Source of the DNA: Porphyra umbilicalis
Taxonomy: Eukaryota > Rhodophyta > Bangiophyceae > Bangiales > Bangiaceae
NCBI GenBank assembly: GCA_002049455.2
Contig: KV918882.1
Coordinates: 145,085 to 209,084 of the forward strand
Reading direction: 5' to 3'
DNA length: 64,000 nt
Both the position numbers and the translations under genes were made by a program. Position 1 is the stretch's first letter. Each line of letters starts with the position of its first letter. The notes under the pieces were generated by a model. The model did no database searches and was not told where the DNA came from. It worked only from the letters and a program-made list of their open reading frames with translations. Positions 10,181 to 19,987 of this stretch are shown here, piece by piece.

Positions 10181-10297
10181 TGGAGACAGCGGGGGTTTCA
10201 ACAAAGTAAGTGTTCGAACCCGCGATGGACAATGGTCCAATCACATGTCGACGATAACCTCTTAAGTGTGACGCCTTAACCACTCGGCCATGCCTCC
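10181..10297 (-). tRNA. tRNA-Leu (anticodon UAA) with anticodon-loop and T-loop introns
   Basis: On the minus strand the acceptor GGAGGCA (10297-10291) pairs with TGTCTCC (10188-10182; one G-T), with discriminator A10181 as usual for Leu. D-stem GCC/GGC and anticodon stem TCACA/TGTGA are perfect. The loop CTTAAG..A gives anticodon TAA (10264-10262). A 14-nt intron (10260-10247) sits at the canonical 37/38 site. A 5-bp variable arm TGGAC/GTCCA is present, as expected for class II tRNA-Leu. T-stem GCGGG (10223-10219) pairs perfectly with CCCGC (10193-10189), but 25 nt separate the strands instead of 7, so an 18-nt intron lies inside the T-loop. After both removals the tRNA is 85 nt. The T-loop intron interrupts the B-box. 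Exact T-loop intron ends are ambiguous by one or two bases. Confidence 0.9.
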
Positions 10298-11491
10298 TTC
10301 TTCGTCGCGCGGGAGTTGTATACATTTATATTGGCGGAAAGAGTGAATCCCAAGTGTACGTAATTCCACGAACAAATACTTCCACGTGTGGAGTGCATCG
10401 CTCTAATTCGGTTGCTATCAACATCACGCCTCGCAGGCCCCTCGCGTGTGCCCTCGCTGGCGATGGCCGCCTCGGCCACCGCGCCAGGGTTGTCGTAAGA
10501 CACGACCATAGCGTCCCAGATCTTGGACGCGACGCAGCCGACCGGCTGTAGCGTTCACGCCCGTCGCCCCACGCGCGTCGGGCGGGTCCGCCACGCCCGT
10601 GCTGCCACCGCGCGGGGAGCGGGATGGCGGCGGCGCGCCCACCCCCGCGTGCCCGCCCGCCAGTGGCGCGCGGCATTGCGCGCGCCGCCGACCCCAATTT
10701 GATCCCCCCGGCGCGTCCGCCCCCGCGCGGCGCGCGCGGCGCCGCGGCGCCGCGGCGCCATCGGCGCCAAATTGGGTCCCGGTCCGCCCGACGCCGCACC
10801 CGAGCGGATTTGGGTGGGGGGCGGGGGGGGCGGACGAGCGCCACGCGCGGGCGGCGCGGCACGGTGCAGGGTGCGGCCGCCCACGACCGCCACCTGGCTG
10901 CACTGCCGACGGTCCGTCGGCAGCGGTGTGGGTGTGTCGCCGCGTGGCGGCCGCGGCGGCGCGCGGGGATGGTCCCGCGGGGGTCCCCGTGGGGGAGCCG
11001 CGCAGAGGTTGTCGGGCGGCCTTGTCGCTACGGCACCGCCCATGGCGTGAGGCGGCGCACGGTGGAATTGGGGCGGGTACCCGCGGGCCACCGCGGCGGC
11101 CGCGCGGGGATGGGGGGTGGGACAGGGCACGGGGCGGCCATGGGCAGGCGGGGCAAGCGGAGTGGGGGGGCGTCCCTGGAGAGGCGCAGCGGGTGGGGCG
11201 GAGCGACCGCGGGGCGCGCCTCACCGTGCCTGGCTCGCGGACCGTCCCCGGTGAGGGTAAATAGCGCTGCCGGCAGCGTCTCCAGTGGTGTTCTCTTGCC
11301 CACCATCCGCCGGCAGCAGTCACCAGCAGTACATAGCCACCTCACCGCCAACGGGTCGTCCGCACCCCCCGACCCCGCCGCCGCCGTCCGACTTTCATCG
11401 CCGGCACCCGCGTCTGCTTCCTCTTCCCCCCCGTTTGCCGCTCGCCAACCTCCCGCCTGACACGCCTCCCCGTCGTTCCTCACCGGCCGCC
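10298..11491. other. GC-rich intergenic region, no gene seen
   Basis: Upstream of the secreted Cys-rich protein gene. Many spurious frames, no domain. The short AT-richer part near 10310-10400 flanks the tRNA gene. Confidence 0.5.
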
Positions 11492-12871
11492 ATGGCCATC
11501 CGCCGCACCACCGCGCGTCTGTCGCTGGCCTCGGCCGTCGCCGCGGCCGCCATCTCCCTGGCGACCGCCCCCCTGCCGGCGGCCGCCGACGACGCGGCGC
11601 CGTTTGTGCCCCGCGTCCCGATGGGCGTCACGATGATCCGCGCGCTCGTCTCGGAGCACGACGGGGCGGCCATGCCGACGACCGTCCGCGTGGCCGGCGC
11701 CGCGGGCGTGGCGGACGACAAGGCGGCGTTTGACGAGTCCAAGCTCATCCGCCTCGGTGACGTTGACGACAATGGCGCCGCCGACTATGCGTACGTGTCC
11801 AACTCGGCGCTGCACATGTTCCTATTTGACACGGACGGCGCGGTGACGTCGCACCGGGCGGTGATGCTCAACTCCCTCGCCGGGGAGCCGGCCAAGGAGG
11901 CGGAAAAGGAGACGCCCGCCACGCAGGTGCGCAAGGTGCTCAAGGCGTCGACCAAGATGGCGGCGGCGGCGGCGGATAAGGTCGCCAAGGCCGCCACGCC
12001 GTCGGGCGAGGGGGAGGGGGACAAGGCAACGCCCGCCAAGCTCGCCCCCGTCAGCCACGCCGCGGAGGCAGACAAGGCGGAGCGCCCGGCAGACGCCAAG
12101 GTGGACGAACCCGCCAAGGCGGACGCCGCCGGCGCGGACGATGACCTGAGCGGCGCCGAGGCGGCGGCGAGCCGCCGCAAGCTTTCCTCCGTCCCCGCCG
12201 TGGAGCGCACGTCGATGCGCTCCGACGCCATGGTCGTCCGCCAGTCGACGGACGGGTGCCTCTTCTCCACCACCGAGTGCGAGTGTGACCTCAAGAGCGC
12301 CGTAACGGGCTCGGGCACGTGCTTCTCCCACGAGCGCACCGTCGACGGGGTGGCGATTTGCACGGAGCGCGACTGCTCCCCGTCGTACGTGTGCATGTGT
12401 GGGGGCTCCCAAAAGTGCGCGCGCACGACCGAGACGGTCATGGCGTGGGGCTCCGCCCCCCCGTCGTCCTCGGGGCCGCCGCTGGCCGCCGGCGAGTCCT
12501 ACTGCACCAAGGCGTCGACCACTCAGGCGGTGACCAACGTGGTCGGCCCGATGCCGACGCCCCAGCCGACACCCCCGCCGGCGGGGTGCGTCCTCAACGG
12601 CACCCAGTGCACGTGCGCCCTCAAGTCGACGGTCGGCGGGGTGGAGACGTGCAGCTCCCACGACGGCGTCGACGGAGCGGGCCGCAACGTGTGCACGACG
12701 CGCAAGTGCATGGACAGCTACGTGTGCGACTGTGCGGGCTCGAGCGTGTGCGAGCACCACGATGTTACCAACGAGTTTTGGGGGCTCGGCGGCGCCGCGG
12801 GCGGCGGCAAGTTCTACTGCGACATGGCGAGCAAGACGACGACGGTGGCCACGTGCATCAGCAACTGTTGA
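11492..12871 (+). CDS. Secreted protein with two Cys-rich repeats
   Basis: A 459-residue protein starting at the first in-frame ATG (context GCCGCCATGG). Residues 1-32 look like a signal peptide: two Arg, a hydrophobic core, then an Ala-rich cleavage site. Residues 85-110 contain GDVDDNGAADYA, which resembles one calcium-binding VCBS/FG-GAP-type loop. A charged Lys/Ala/Glu-rich linker follows. The C-terminal half has two homologous modules of about 80 residues (from about 252 and about 368), each with about nine Cys in matching positions, including C-x-C and YVC-x-C motifs, and each ending in YC. The linkers are Pro/Thr/Ser-rich. The even spacing suggests disulfide-bonded extracellular modules, perhaps in the cell wall or matrix. 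I do not recognise the family. Single exon, no frame break. Confidence 0.8.
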   Translation: MAIRRTTARLSLASAVAAAAISLATAPLPAAADDAAPFVPRVPMGVTMIRALVSEHDGAAMPTTVRVAGAAGVADDKAAFDESKLIRLGDVDDNGAADYAYVSNSALHMFLFDTDGAVTSHRAVMLNSLAGEPAKEAEKETPATQVRKVLKASTKMAAAAADKVAKAATPSGEGEGDKATPAKLAPVSHAAEADKAERPADAKVDEPAKADAAGADDDLSGAEAAASRRKLSSVPAVERTSMRSDAMVVRQSTDGCLFSTTECECDLKSAVTGSGTCFSHERTVDGVAICTERDCSPSYVCMCGGSQKCARTTETVMAWGSAPPSSSGPPLAAGESYCTKASTTQAVTNVVGPMPTPQPTPPPAGCVLNGTQCTCALKSTVGGVETCSSHDGVDGAGRNVCTTRKCMDSYVCDCAGSSVCEHHDVTNEFWGLGGAAGGGKFYCDMASKTTTVATCISNC

Positions 12872-13715
12872 GTTCCGTACGCACGATGCACGGGGGGGGT
12901 GGGTGGAGGTGAGTGCCGCAGACTGCTGGGGTGTATAGTTTGTAGGTTGTCCGGCGGTCGGTCGGCTATGTTCTCGTCTCTCTTGTGGTTGAAAAGGCGC
13001 CAGTGTTTTCTGCCTCGGGGACCCCGTATGGGAATCACAGTTCCGTCCCAGCACGCGTTGGGAGACGCTGCCAGCTTGCCGTAGACACAAAACTGGGGGA
13101 ATGCGCAACGGGTGCGACGTACAGTTGTACACACAAACTAGTATGCTGGGGGTTGTTGGTCGCGTGCAACCGAAGCGGCGGCATGCAACGAAGGCGCATG
13201 GATGCGGCTACCAGGTTTCAGCGGTGTACCCGGTTGGATCCAGAGAGCCCATTCCTAACGACTCTCGTGCAGCAGGATTCCTCTATCCAAGCATATGAAC
13301 AATGGTCCCGGCTCTCAAAGAGAAACATGTGCGTGTGGCCACACGCAGCGGCGTCCCACGTGGGACGCCGCTCCCACTTGGCGCTGGCCGTGGAAGCGTC
13401 CATCTCCTGGTCAATGCTCAATTGAGGCGGCACATACGATAATTTGTGAGCGATTACATGGGAATCCGTCAGATGGATTTCAGATCGTCTCAGCCTACGC
13501 AATCGATACGGCCGATACGATCGATTTCACGATTGTCCGACAGCTGTCGTGGTCCGGCCACATGGGCGACGGGCGTCCCGACAGAGGGAATCGGCCTGGT
13601 CCACTGCCATCGACGTCGGGCGGTTGGTTGCCGCGTCGCCCCGCGCGCTTCCCGCATCCGCCGTTGCGTTCCCCGGGACTTTGCGCCGTGCATTGGTCCC
13701 CTCCCGTCCTTCATC
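12872..13715. other. eL18 upstream region
   Basis: No gene is visible. It contains the perfect palindrome listed at 13347-13372, and a pyrimidine-rich stretch runs into the eL18 start codon. Confidence 0.5.
13347..13372. promoter_or_regulatory. 26-bp perfect palindrome centred on CACGTG
   Basis: Each half reads AGCGGCGTCCCAC, giving a flawless dyad with a G-box-type CACGTG core. It lies about 340 bp upstream of the eL18 start codon. It could be a bHLH/bZIP-type binding site; this is inference from symmetry and position. Confidence 0.5.
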
Positions 13716-14640
13716 ATGGTATGCTTGTTTCCCAGTTGCCTGGCCAACCTCTGCTTCCTTCTGCCGTGCCCATTGCTGCTGTTTCTCGCGGTTGCTTCGG
13801 CGCCCTCTGGTGGCCAGTGGAGGACATCAGCGCTTGTTGTCGGGTGATGCAGCTGCCATGGCGACTCCTACTTTGCCAGCGCGCGCTGCACTTGACCATG
13901 ATTAGTGTGCCGCGGCGTGTGCGTCGTCGGGCCGATTTGGAAGGGGTGAGTTGGGCTGCGTGCTTGGGGCTCGTATTGACCCCTCGCTGGTATTCTTCAT
14001 GTGATGTGCGCGAATCCTTGCGCCATTCATTTTCTCCTCATTGTGTCCACTTTTACCTCGTGTCTACTCACAGGGTATTGATTTGGAGAAGGGCGGGCGC
14101 ATCGCCAAGAACCGGCGGGTTGCACCGAAGTCGGACAACCCGTACCTGCGGCTGCTCGTGAAGCTCTACCGCTTCCTGGCCCGCCGCACGGACTCCAAGT
14201 TCAATGCCGTAGTGCTCCGCCGCATGTTTATGTCGCGCACCAACAAGCCGCCCATCTCCCTCTCCCGCCTGGCACGCTACGCCAAGTCGTCTCCCGACGC
14301 GACGGTCGTGCTGGTCGGCAAGGTGCTCGACGATGAGCGGCTGCTCGATGTGCCGAAGCTGTCTGTTTGTGCGCTGGAGTTTTCCAACTCGGCGCGTGCC
14401 CGCATTGAGGCGGCCGGCGGGGAGGTGCTGACCTTTGATCAGCTGGCGCTCCGCGCGCCGACGGGCAGCAACACGTTGCTCCTCCGCGGCCCGAAGCACG
14501 TGCGCGAGGTGTACCGCCACTTTGCGGGCCACCGGGGCAAGCACGTCAAGCCCTACACCCGGTCCAAGGGCCGGAAAATGGAGCGCGCCCGTGGCCGCCG
14601 CAAGAGCTGCGGGTTCAAGAAGCAGGGTGGCAAGAACTAG
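13716..14640 (+). CDS. RPL18: 60S ribosomal protein eL18 (RPL18)
   Basis: A 189-residue cytosolic large-subunit protein. Exon 2 (14074-14640) encodes everything from residue 2 on and matches eL18 throughout: an N-terminal GID motif, the stretch [33 protein letters not shown] and a basic C-terminus with [12 protein letters not shown]. Exon 2 lacks an initiator Met. The upstream ATG at 13716-13718 is followed directly by GTATGC, and CACAG precedes exon 2 at 14073, so exon 1 contributes only the Met codon (intron 13719-14073, 355 bp, phase 0). The pyrimidine-rich leader before the ATG fits ribosomal protein genes. The eL18 identity is secure; the one-codon first exon is inferred from the splice sites. 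Confidence 0.93.
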
Positions 14641-15666
14641 GGATCGAATCGTCGTGGCGTGGTTGTCGCTTGGTTGTGGTTTGATTTGGGATGGATGCTT
14701 GTGGTCTTCGTGTACCCATCGTAAAGAACAAGATGGTCAACCGCATGTTCTTTTGGGGAGAGCTTCGCCAGGAGGATCAGACTGGAGTGTAGTAAGGCAC
14801 CCAATAGTGTCGGCACTGGGTGGTGATGCTTCCGTGGGGCTCGAGTCACTGGCTGTGTCCTCCCATGTCAGTCAAGTCGAGATGTGCCAGTCAGCCTGTT
14901 GCATAACCAGAGTGCGCCTTGGATGGCGTTGTCTGCGTGGTCAAATGACTGTTGCGGCTCTTGCATCGCCCTCCAGTGCGGAGGCAGCATGTTTTGACCA
15001 CGTGCTCAAGTGCACGCACGCCACTCCCGCGACGAGCTGGTCATGAGACGGAGCTTATGAACTGGGTCTGAGCGGAACGGCTGTCACTCCTTTTTCCAGG
15101 CACCGGACTGGACCGCATCTTCTTTTCGTATGAGCGTGTAATCGGGATGAACCACCCTCACCATGCACTCGAGGTGCCGTTCCAGGTCTCTTAAGTCACC
15201 CACCACCTCAGGCTGCGGGAAGAAGACGAGCCCTGCACACGGCATGCAGCTGACGAAGTGCAATGATGCACCGATGAATTGTGTCAAATGACCAACCAAA
15301 CCAAGGGTAAGTATTCTGTTAGTCTGTGACTAAGCATGATGCTGTGAGATCCCGACCAACCATCTCCCACGCAGAAGTATGTACTAATTTTATCTCGACC
15401 AGGAGCCAATCAGATCCTCATCGCCGCCGACGCACCCAGCAAGGGGGGTACATGTGCCGCGCGCCCGCCACCAGCTTGTTCCACAAGCACAATCTCCGTC
15501 GACGCCACCGCTGTTTCTTCTTCCCTAGCAGCGCTGGTGCCCGCCGCCTGACGCCACCCCCCCCCCGGCTCTCCGCCCTCCTTCCTTCATCGATTCCACG
15601 CCACCCCCTCTCCCGCGTCTTGTCCCATCCCGTGTGCCGGCGCGTCGTACAGCGCCGCCGCCCGCC
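14641..15666. other. Intergenic between eL18 and the CobW gene
   Basis: Lower GC than the genes. A 71-codon open frame at 15084-15299 (-) has fairly normal amino-acid composition but no ATG start and no recognisable motif; it could be an exon fragment. The last 250 bp are C-rich leader for the CobW gene. Confidence 0.4.
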
Positions 15667-17208
15667 ATGGCCACAGCCACCTTTGTCGCTGTCGCCGGCG
15701 GCGCCTTTGTCCCCACCCGCGCCGCGCCGGCGGTGTGCGGCGGCCGCCCCGCGGGCCTCCTCGTCGGCGCGCGGGCCTGGAGCCGCTCCTCCCCCGCCGC
15801 CACCACGCTGCGTATGGTGGCGGGCGACGGCGGCGGCGACGGCACGCCGGCAGCGGGCGCCCCGGCGCCTGCCGGCGCGGCGGCTGCGGCGGCCGACTGG
15901 GACGCGTCGGCGCTCGACTTCTTCCAAAACGGCTTTGAGGAGGGTGACGGGGCAGACGCGGCGGGCGGGGCGGCCAAGCCCCTCTGGTCCCCCGCCCCCG
16001 CCGACGATGGCGCCTATGACGAGGCGGCGGCGGTCGTCTCGTCGGGCGACGCGGCGGTCGCCGACGAAATTTTGTCGGCTATGCCCACGACGGGCCTCCC
16101 CGTGACGGTCGTGACGGGCTTTCTCGGCGCTGGCAAAACGACGCTCCTCAACTGGATCCTCACCCAGCCGCACGGCCTCAAGGTCGCGGTGCTCGTCAAT
16201 GAGTTTGGCTCCATCGACATTGACTCGCAGCTGGTCAAGGCGGGCGACTGGTCGTCAGAGGACGACACGCTGACGCTGTCCAACGGGTGCATCTGCTGCT
16301 CGATCAATGAATCGTTTGTGGCGGCCGTCCAAAAGATCCTGGACAAGGAGGACGAGTTTGACTACCTCGTCATTGAAACGTCGGGCGTTGCCGACCCGGT
16401 GCCCGTCCTCAACTCGCTCATGACGGGGGAGATGGAGGAGAAGGTGCGCGTCGATGGCATCCTGACGGTGGTCGACACGGACAACTTTGACAGCAAGCTG
16501 TTTGAGACGTCAGAGACGGCGATTAGCCAGCTGCTGTCGGCCGACACGATCCTCATGTCCAAGACGGACATTGCGTCGGCGGCGTCGCTGGAAGCGGCGA
16601 CCGCCTTCCTCCGCAAAGTCCGTCCGGCGGCGCGCATCCTCAAGAGCCAACGGGGGCGCGTGCCCCTCCACCTCATCCTCGACACCCGCATGCGGATGGC
16701 CAGCGAGGCCGCCGCCGCAGCCGCCCACGGGGAGGAGGGCCACGAGTGTGACGATTCGTGCGGCCACGACCACGCCCACGCCCCCGCCCACGGGGAAGAG
16801 GGCCACGAGTGCAGCGACTCGTGCGACGACGACCACGAGCATGAGCCCGCGCCGCCCGCGGCGGCGTCGTCGCACCTCGAGTCGGACGGCTTTATGAGCG
16901 CGTCCTTCACGTCGACCGTCCCCCTGTCGGCCGAAACGTTTATGAATGACTTTTTGCAACGGCTGCCGTCGGGCGTGTACCGCGCCAAGGGCCTACTGGC
17001 CTTTGACGACTACCCGCAGCGCTACGTCTTCCAGCTGTCGGGCCGCCGGTACCAGTTTGAGGAGGACGACTGGCCGGAGGGGTCGCCCAAGACGAGCCAG
17101 CTAGTCGTCATTGGGCGGGACTTGAACGTGGACGACATGCGGGCGCGGCTGGACAAGTGCCGCCTGGGCGTTGCGCCCGAGCCGGTGACGCCCGAGGTGG
17201 TGGCCTAG
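15667..17208 (+). CDS. Plastid-targeted CobW/COG0523 GTPase (metallochaperone)
   Basis: A 513-residue G3E-family GTPase. Residues 1-50 look like a plastid transit peptide with a RMVA processing-like site. An acidic linker follows. The GTPase domain starts near 145: Walker A GFLGAGKT (151-158), the metal-binding C-x-C-C motif (208-211), ETSGVADP as the Walker B/switch region, and SKTD at the base-recognition position. Between the GTPase and the C-terminal CobW domain there is a His/Cys/Asp-rich insert with two near-identical EEGHEC modules, a likely metal store or sensor. The CobW_C domain occupies roughly the last 95 residues. Family members deliver zinc or other metals; the client here is unknown. 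The start is the first in-frame ATG (GCCGCCATGG). Single exon, no breaks. Confidence 0.92.
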   Translation: MATATFVAVAGGAFVPTRAAPAVCGGRPAGLLVGARAWSRSSPAATTLRMVAGDGGGDGTPAAGAPAPAGAAAAAADWDASALDFFQNGFEEGDGADAAGGAAKPLWSPAPADDGAYDEAAAVVSSGDAAVADEILSAMPTTGLPVTVVTGFLGAGKTTLLNWILTQPHGLKVAVLVNEFGSIDIDSQLVKAGDWSSEDDTLTLSNGCICCSINESFVAAVQKILDKEDEFDYLVIETSGVADPVPVLNSLMTGEMEEKVRVDGILTVVDTDNFDSKLFETSETAISQLLSADTILMSKTDIASAASLEAATAFLRKVRPAARILKSQRGRVPLHLILDTRMRMASEAAAAAAHGEEGHECDDSCGHDHAHAPAHGEEGHECSDSCDDDHEHEPAPPAAASSHLESDGFMSASFTSTVPLSAETFMNDFLQRLPSGVYRAKGLLAFDDYPQRYVFQLSGRRYQFEEDDWPEGSPKTSQLVVIGRDLNVDDMRARLDKCRLGVAPEPVTPEVVA

Positions 17209-17639
17209 TAGGTGTGGCGGCGCCAGTTGCGGGGGGAGGAGAGTGTCGGGCAATGTCGGTTGCGTTGGAGTGGACGGTGTGCGTAGTGGTGGAGACGTGG
17301 TGTGTGTTTGGATGCTTCTTTTTTTTTTTTAATCCCAGTTACCCCGCTCGCCTCGGCGGCGCGGGCGTGGCAGGGCGTACCGCCGCGCTCGCGCCGCCGG
17401 TTGATACCCCAACGGGCCGACGCTGCCGTCGCGGCCGTCCACCCGCGCGCCGCCCGCGGGCTGGCGCGGTCGCCGGCAAGCCCCGACCGACCCACGAATG
17501 TGGTTGCAGTGCAGCACCCCGCGCACGACCCCCCACCCTACGTCTCGTCTACCCCCCACCCTACGTTTCGTCTACCCCCCCCCACCCCAACCAACAACGC
17601 TGCAACCCCGCGCACCCCCCCGACGGCGGCGCCTGCCCC
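17209..17639. other. Convergent 3' spacer
   Basis: Separates the 3' ends of the CobW and protease genes. It holds a T10 run at 17320-17330 and the short tandem repeat at 17532-17577. No gene. Confidence 0.6.
17532..17577 (+). repeat. Two-copy 23-bp tandem repeat
   Basis: The unit CCCACCCTACGTCTCGTCTA plus CCC occurs twice in a row with one C/T difference, in the spacer after the CobW gene. Confidence 0.8.
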
Positions 17640-19987
17640 CTACTCACCCATGCGGGTTGCGGTCCCCCCCCCCCCCCCCACGGGGTGTGGGCGACCCCCC
17701 CCCCCGCCCCCCCCCCACCACGTCCTCCTCCCCCCCGCGCACATGTCGAGGCGCTCCCGCACGCGCGCCCACTCAATCTTGTCCTCGAGGGGCGGCCGGC
17801 GCCCGCGCAGCGCCGCCCCCGCCGCCTCCTTCCACCCCGCCGCCAGTGGCAGCTGCGGCGGGAGGCCCCGCCCCTGAATCACGTCCCCGCGGGGCGTCAC
17901 GTACGACGCGACGGTGACGACGAGGCCCGACCCGTCGGTCAGGCCAAACACCCCCTGGATGACGCCCTTGCCGTAGGAGCGGGAGCCGGCGAGCACCGCC
18001 CGACAATTGTCGCGGAGGGCGCCGGCGAGCACCTCGGACGACGACGCCGAGTGGTCGTCGAGGAGGACGACCAGGGGGGACGACAGGGGGACGACCACCC
18101 CACGCCCGGGGGGGCCACCGCCGCCGCCACCTCCGCCGCGGTCGTTACCGACGCGGGCAGCGTGCGGCCCGTGAGGCCGCTGCTGCCCCCGCTGCCGCCG
18201 CCGCCACCGCCGCCGCCGCCGCCACCGCCGTCGCCGGCGCCGTCCCCCCCCCCCGAAGGCGCTCCCGCGGCGCCGCCGGCGCCTCGTACCCCACCACGTG
18301 CCCCGTAAACGTTTCCGACGCGCCCGTCTTGTCGACAACCGTCGCCGCCGGGGTGCCGTCCCCGTCGAGGAGCCCCGCCAAGTCGAGGGCGCCCTCAAAC
18401 ACCCCCCCGGGTTGCCGCGGAGGTCGAGCACAAACGCGTCGGCGCCCGCCTTGGCGAGGCCCTGCAGGGCGGCGCCGACATCCGCCGCCGCCGACGCGTT
18501 GAATTCCGTCAGCCGCACGACGCCGACGATGGGGGCGGAGAGGTTGGCGGTGGCGGGGAGGAGCGACGACGAGACGGCCGACACGGACGCAAAGCGCCGC
18601 GTCAACTGCACGGTGGTGGTGGGGGTGGTGGGGGGGGGGGGGGGGGGGTGGTCCCGGCGCGCGTCGGCGCGGGCGCCGCCGCCGCCTCCCCGGCCGCCGC
18701 CGTGACGGTGGGGGTCGTCGCGCCGCCCGCGGGCGGCGCGGCAGACGCGGCGGCGGCGGCGGCGGTCGCGGCCGCGTCCGCGTCGGCCGCCGTCGGCCGC
18801 GCGTACGAGATGGTCAACACGCCGTCGGCGGGCCCCTGCATGCGCGTCGCCGCCTCCCACGCCGACATGTCGGCCGTCGACACGCCGTCAATGGCCATAA
18901 TCACGTCGGAGCGGCGGAGGCCCGCCGCGCCCGCCGGCGAATCCTTGGGCGGCGGCGCCGCCACGTACAGGCGCGACGGCAGCGCGTCGGCGGTGGCCGC
19001 CGCCACGGCGGTGCCAGGGGCGGGGGCGGCCGCCGGCGCCTCCCCCCCCCCCCCCCCCCCCCCCGGCGGCGCCCCCGCCCCCCCCCCCCCCCGCGTCGGG
19101 AGGAGCATCAACCCCAACCCCGTCACGTCGTACTTGCTGAGTGCGGCCATCCCGTCGGGCGTCAGCAGCCGCGTGTACGGGTCGCCGAGCGTCTTGACCA
19201 TCCGCCGCGCGGCGGCGTAGGTGGCGGTGCGGGAGCCGCCGAGGGGCGTCGCCGCCGCCTTGCGGCGCTGCTCTGCCCACGCGGGCGCGTCGCGGAGGTT
19301 GAGGTAGTAGCGGTCAATGAGCGCCCACACCTCGTCGAGGAGCGCGTGCTCCTTGTCCAGAGGGGCTGGGGGGGGGGGGGGGTGCCCGCCGCCGCGGCGG
19401 TGGGGGGGGGGGCGGCAGGGAGGGGGACCCCCTCGGCGGCCGCCGCGGGCGCGCCGTCGACGACCGCGGTCGGGCCGCCGGGCGGGGGCGGCGGGGGGTC
19501 CACCGCCGCGGCGGGTCCGCCCGCCGACGAGGCGGCGGCGGCGGCCACGTCGGCGGCCGACGCCACCGCATCGCCTGCCGCCGCCGCCGCGTCGGCGGCA
19601 GACGCCGCCGCCGCGTCGGCGGCAACCGGGGCGGCGGCGGCGGCGGCGGCCGCCGCGGCGCGCGCCGGCGGCGGGTGGAGGGCGCGCAGCAGGGGCGGAC
19701 CGGCGCCGCCGCCGACCGTCGCGAGCGCCACAACCGCCGCGGCGGCGGTGGCGGCGGCGGCGGCGGCGACGGCGGCGGCGGGGGCACCGCCGCCGCCGAC
19801 CGCCTGGCGGCGGCGAGGCGGGGGCGGCGGGGGCGGGGGCGGGGGCGGGTGCCGCCCCGCGGCCATGGTCGGCCCGCCGCCCCGCGGCGGCCGGCGGCAC
19901 GGGCCCACCGGCGGTCGGCGGGGCGGCAGCAGCGGGGATGGGACCGTAAAGGCGGCGACCGGGGGGGGGGGGGGGGGGGGGCGCCAT
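17640..19987 (-). CDS. C-terminal processing peptidase (CtpA, S41 family), plastid-type
   Basis: Recognisable in order on the minus strand: an Ala-rich hydrophobic N-terminus that could combine transit and lumen-targeting signals (19866 down), a helical region starting DKEHALLDEVWALIDRYY, the LGDPYTRLLTP segment, a PDZ domain with YVAAPP..GAAGLRRSDVI, the protease strand VLDLRGNPGG, then the catalytic Ser in DDHSASSSEVLAGAL and catalytic Lys in RSYGKGVIQ. Such enzymes trim the D1 protein of photosystem II in the thylakoid lumen. The conserved pieces lie in three different frames. The four changes fall at G/C runs near 19370, 18640, 18405 and between about 18246 and 18115, which suggests assembly indels. 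The start is uncertain (ATG 19987, after a C-run, or 19866). All catalytic residues are present. Confidence 0.85.

Noticed and set aside
15084-15299. 71-codon frame with protein-like composition
   Set aside because: No ATG, no clear splice sites on the minus strand and no recognised family. It could be an exon, but there is too little to annotate as a gene.
17640-19987. Programmed ribosomal frameshifting as the explanation for the protease frame changes
   Set aside because: Four shifts in one gene, each in a G/C run, and the same pattern in many unrelated genes, fit homopolymer-length error far better.
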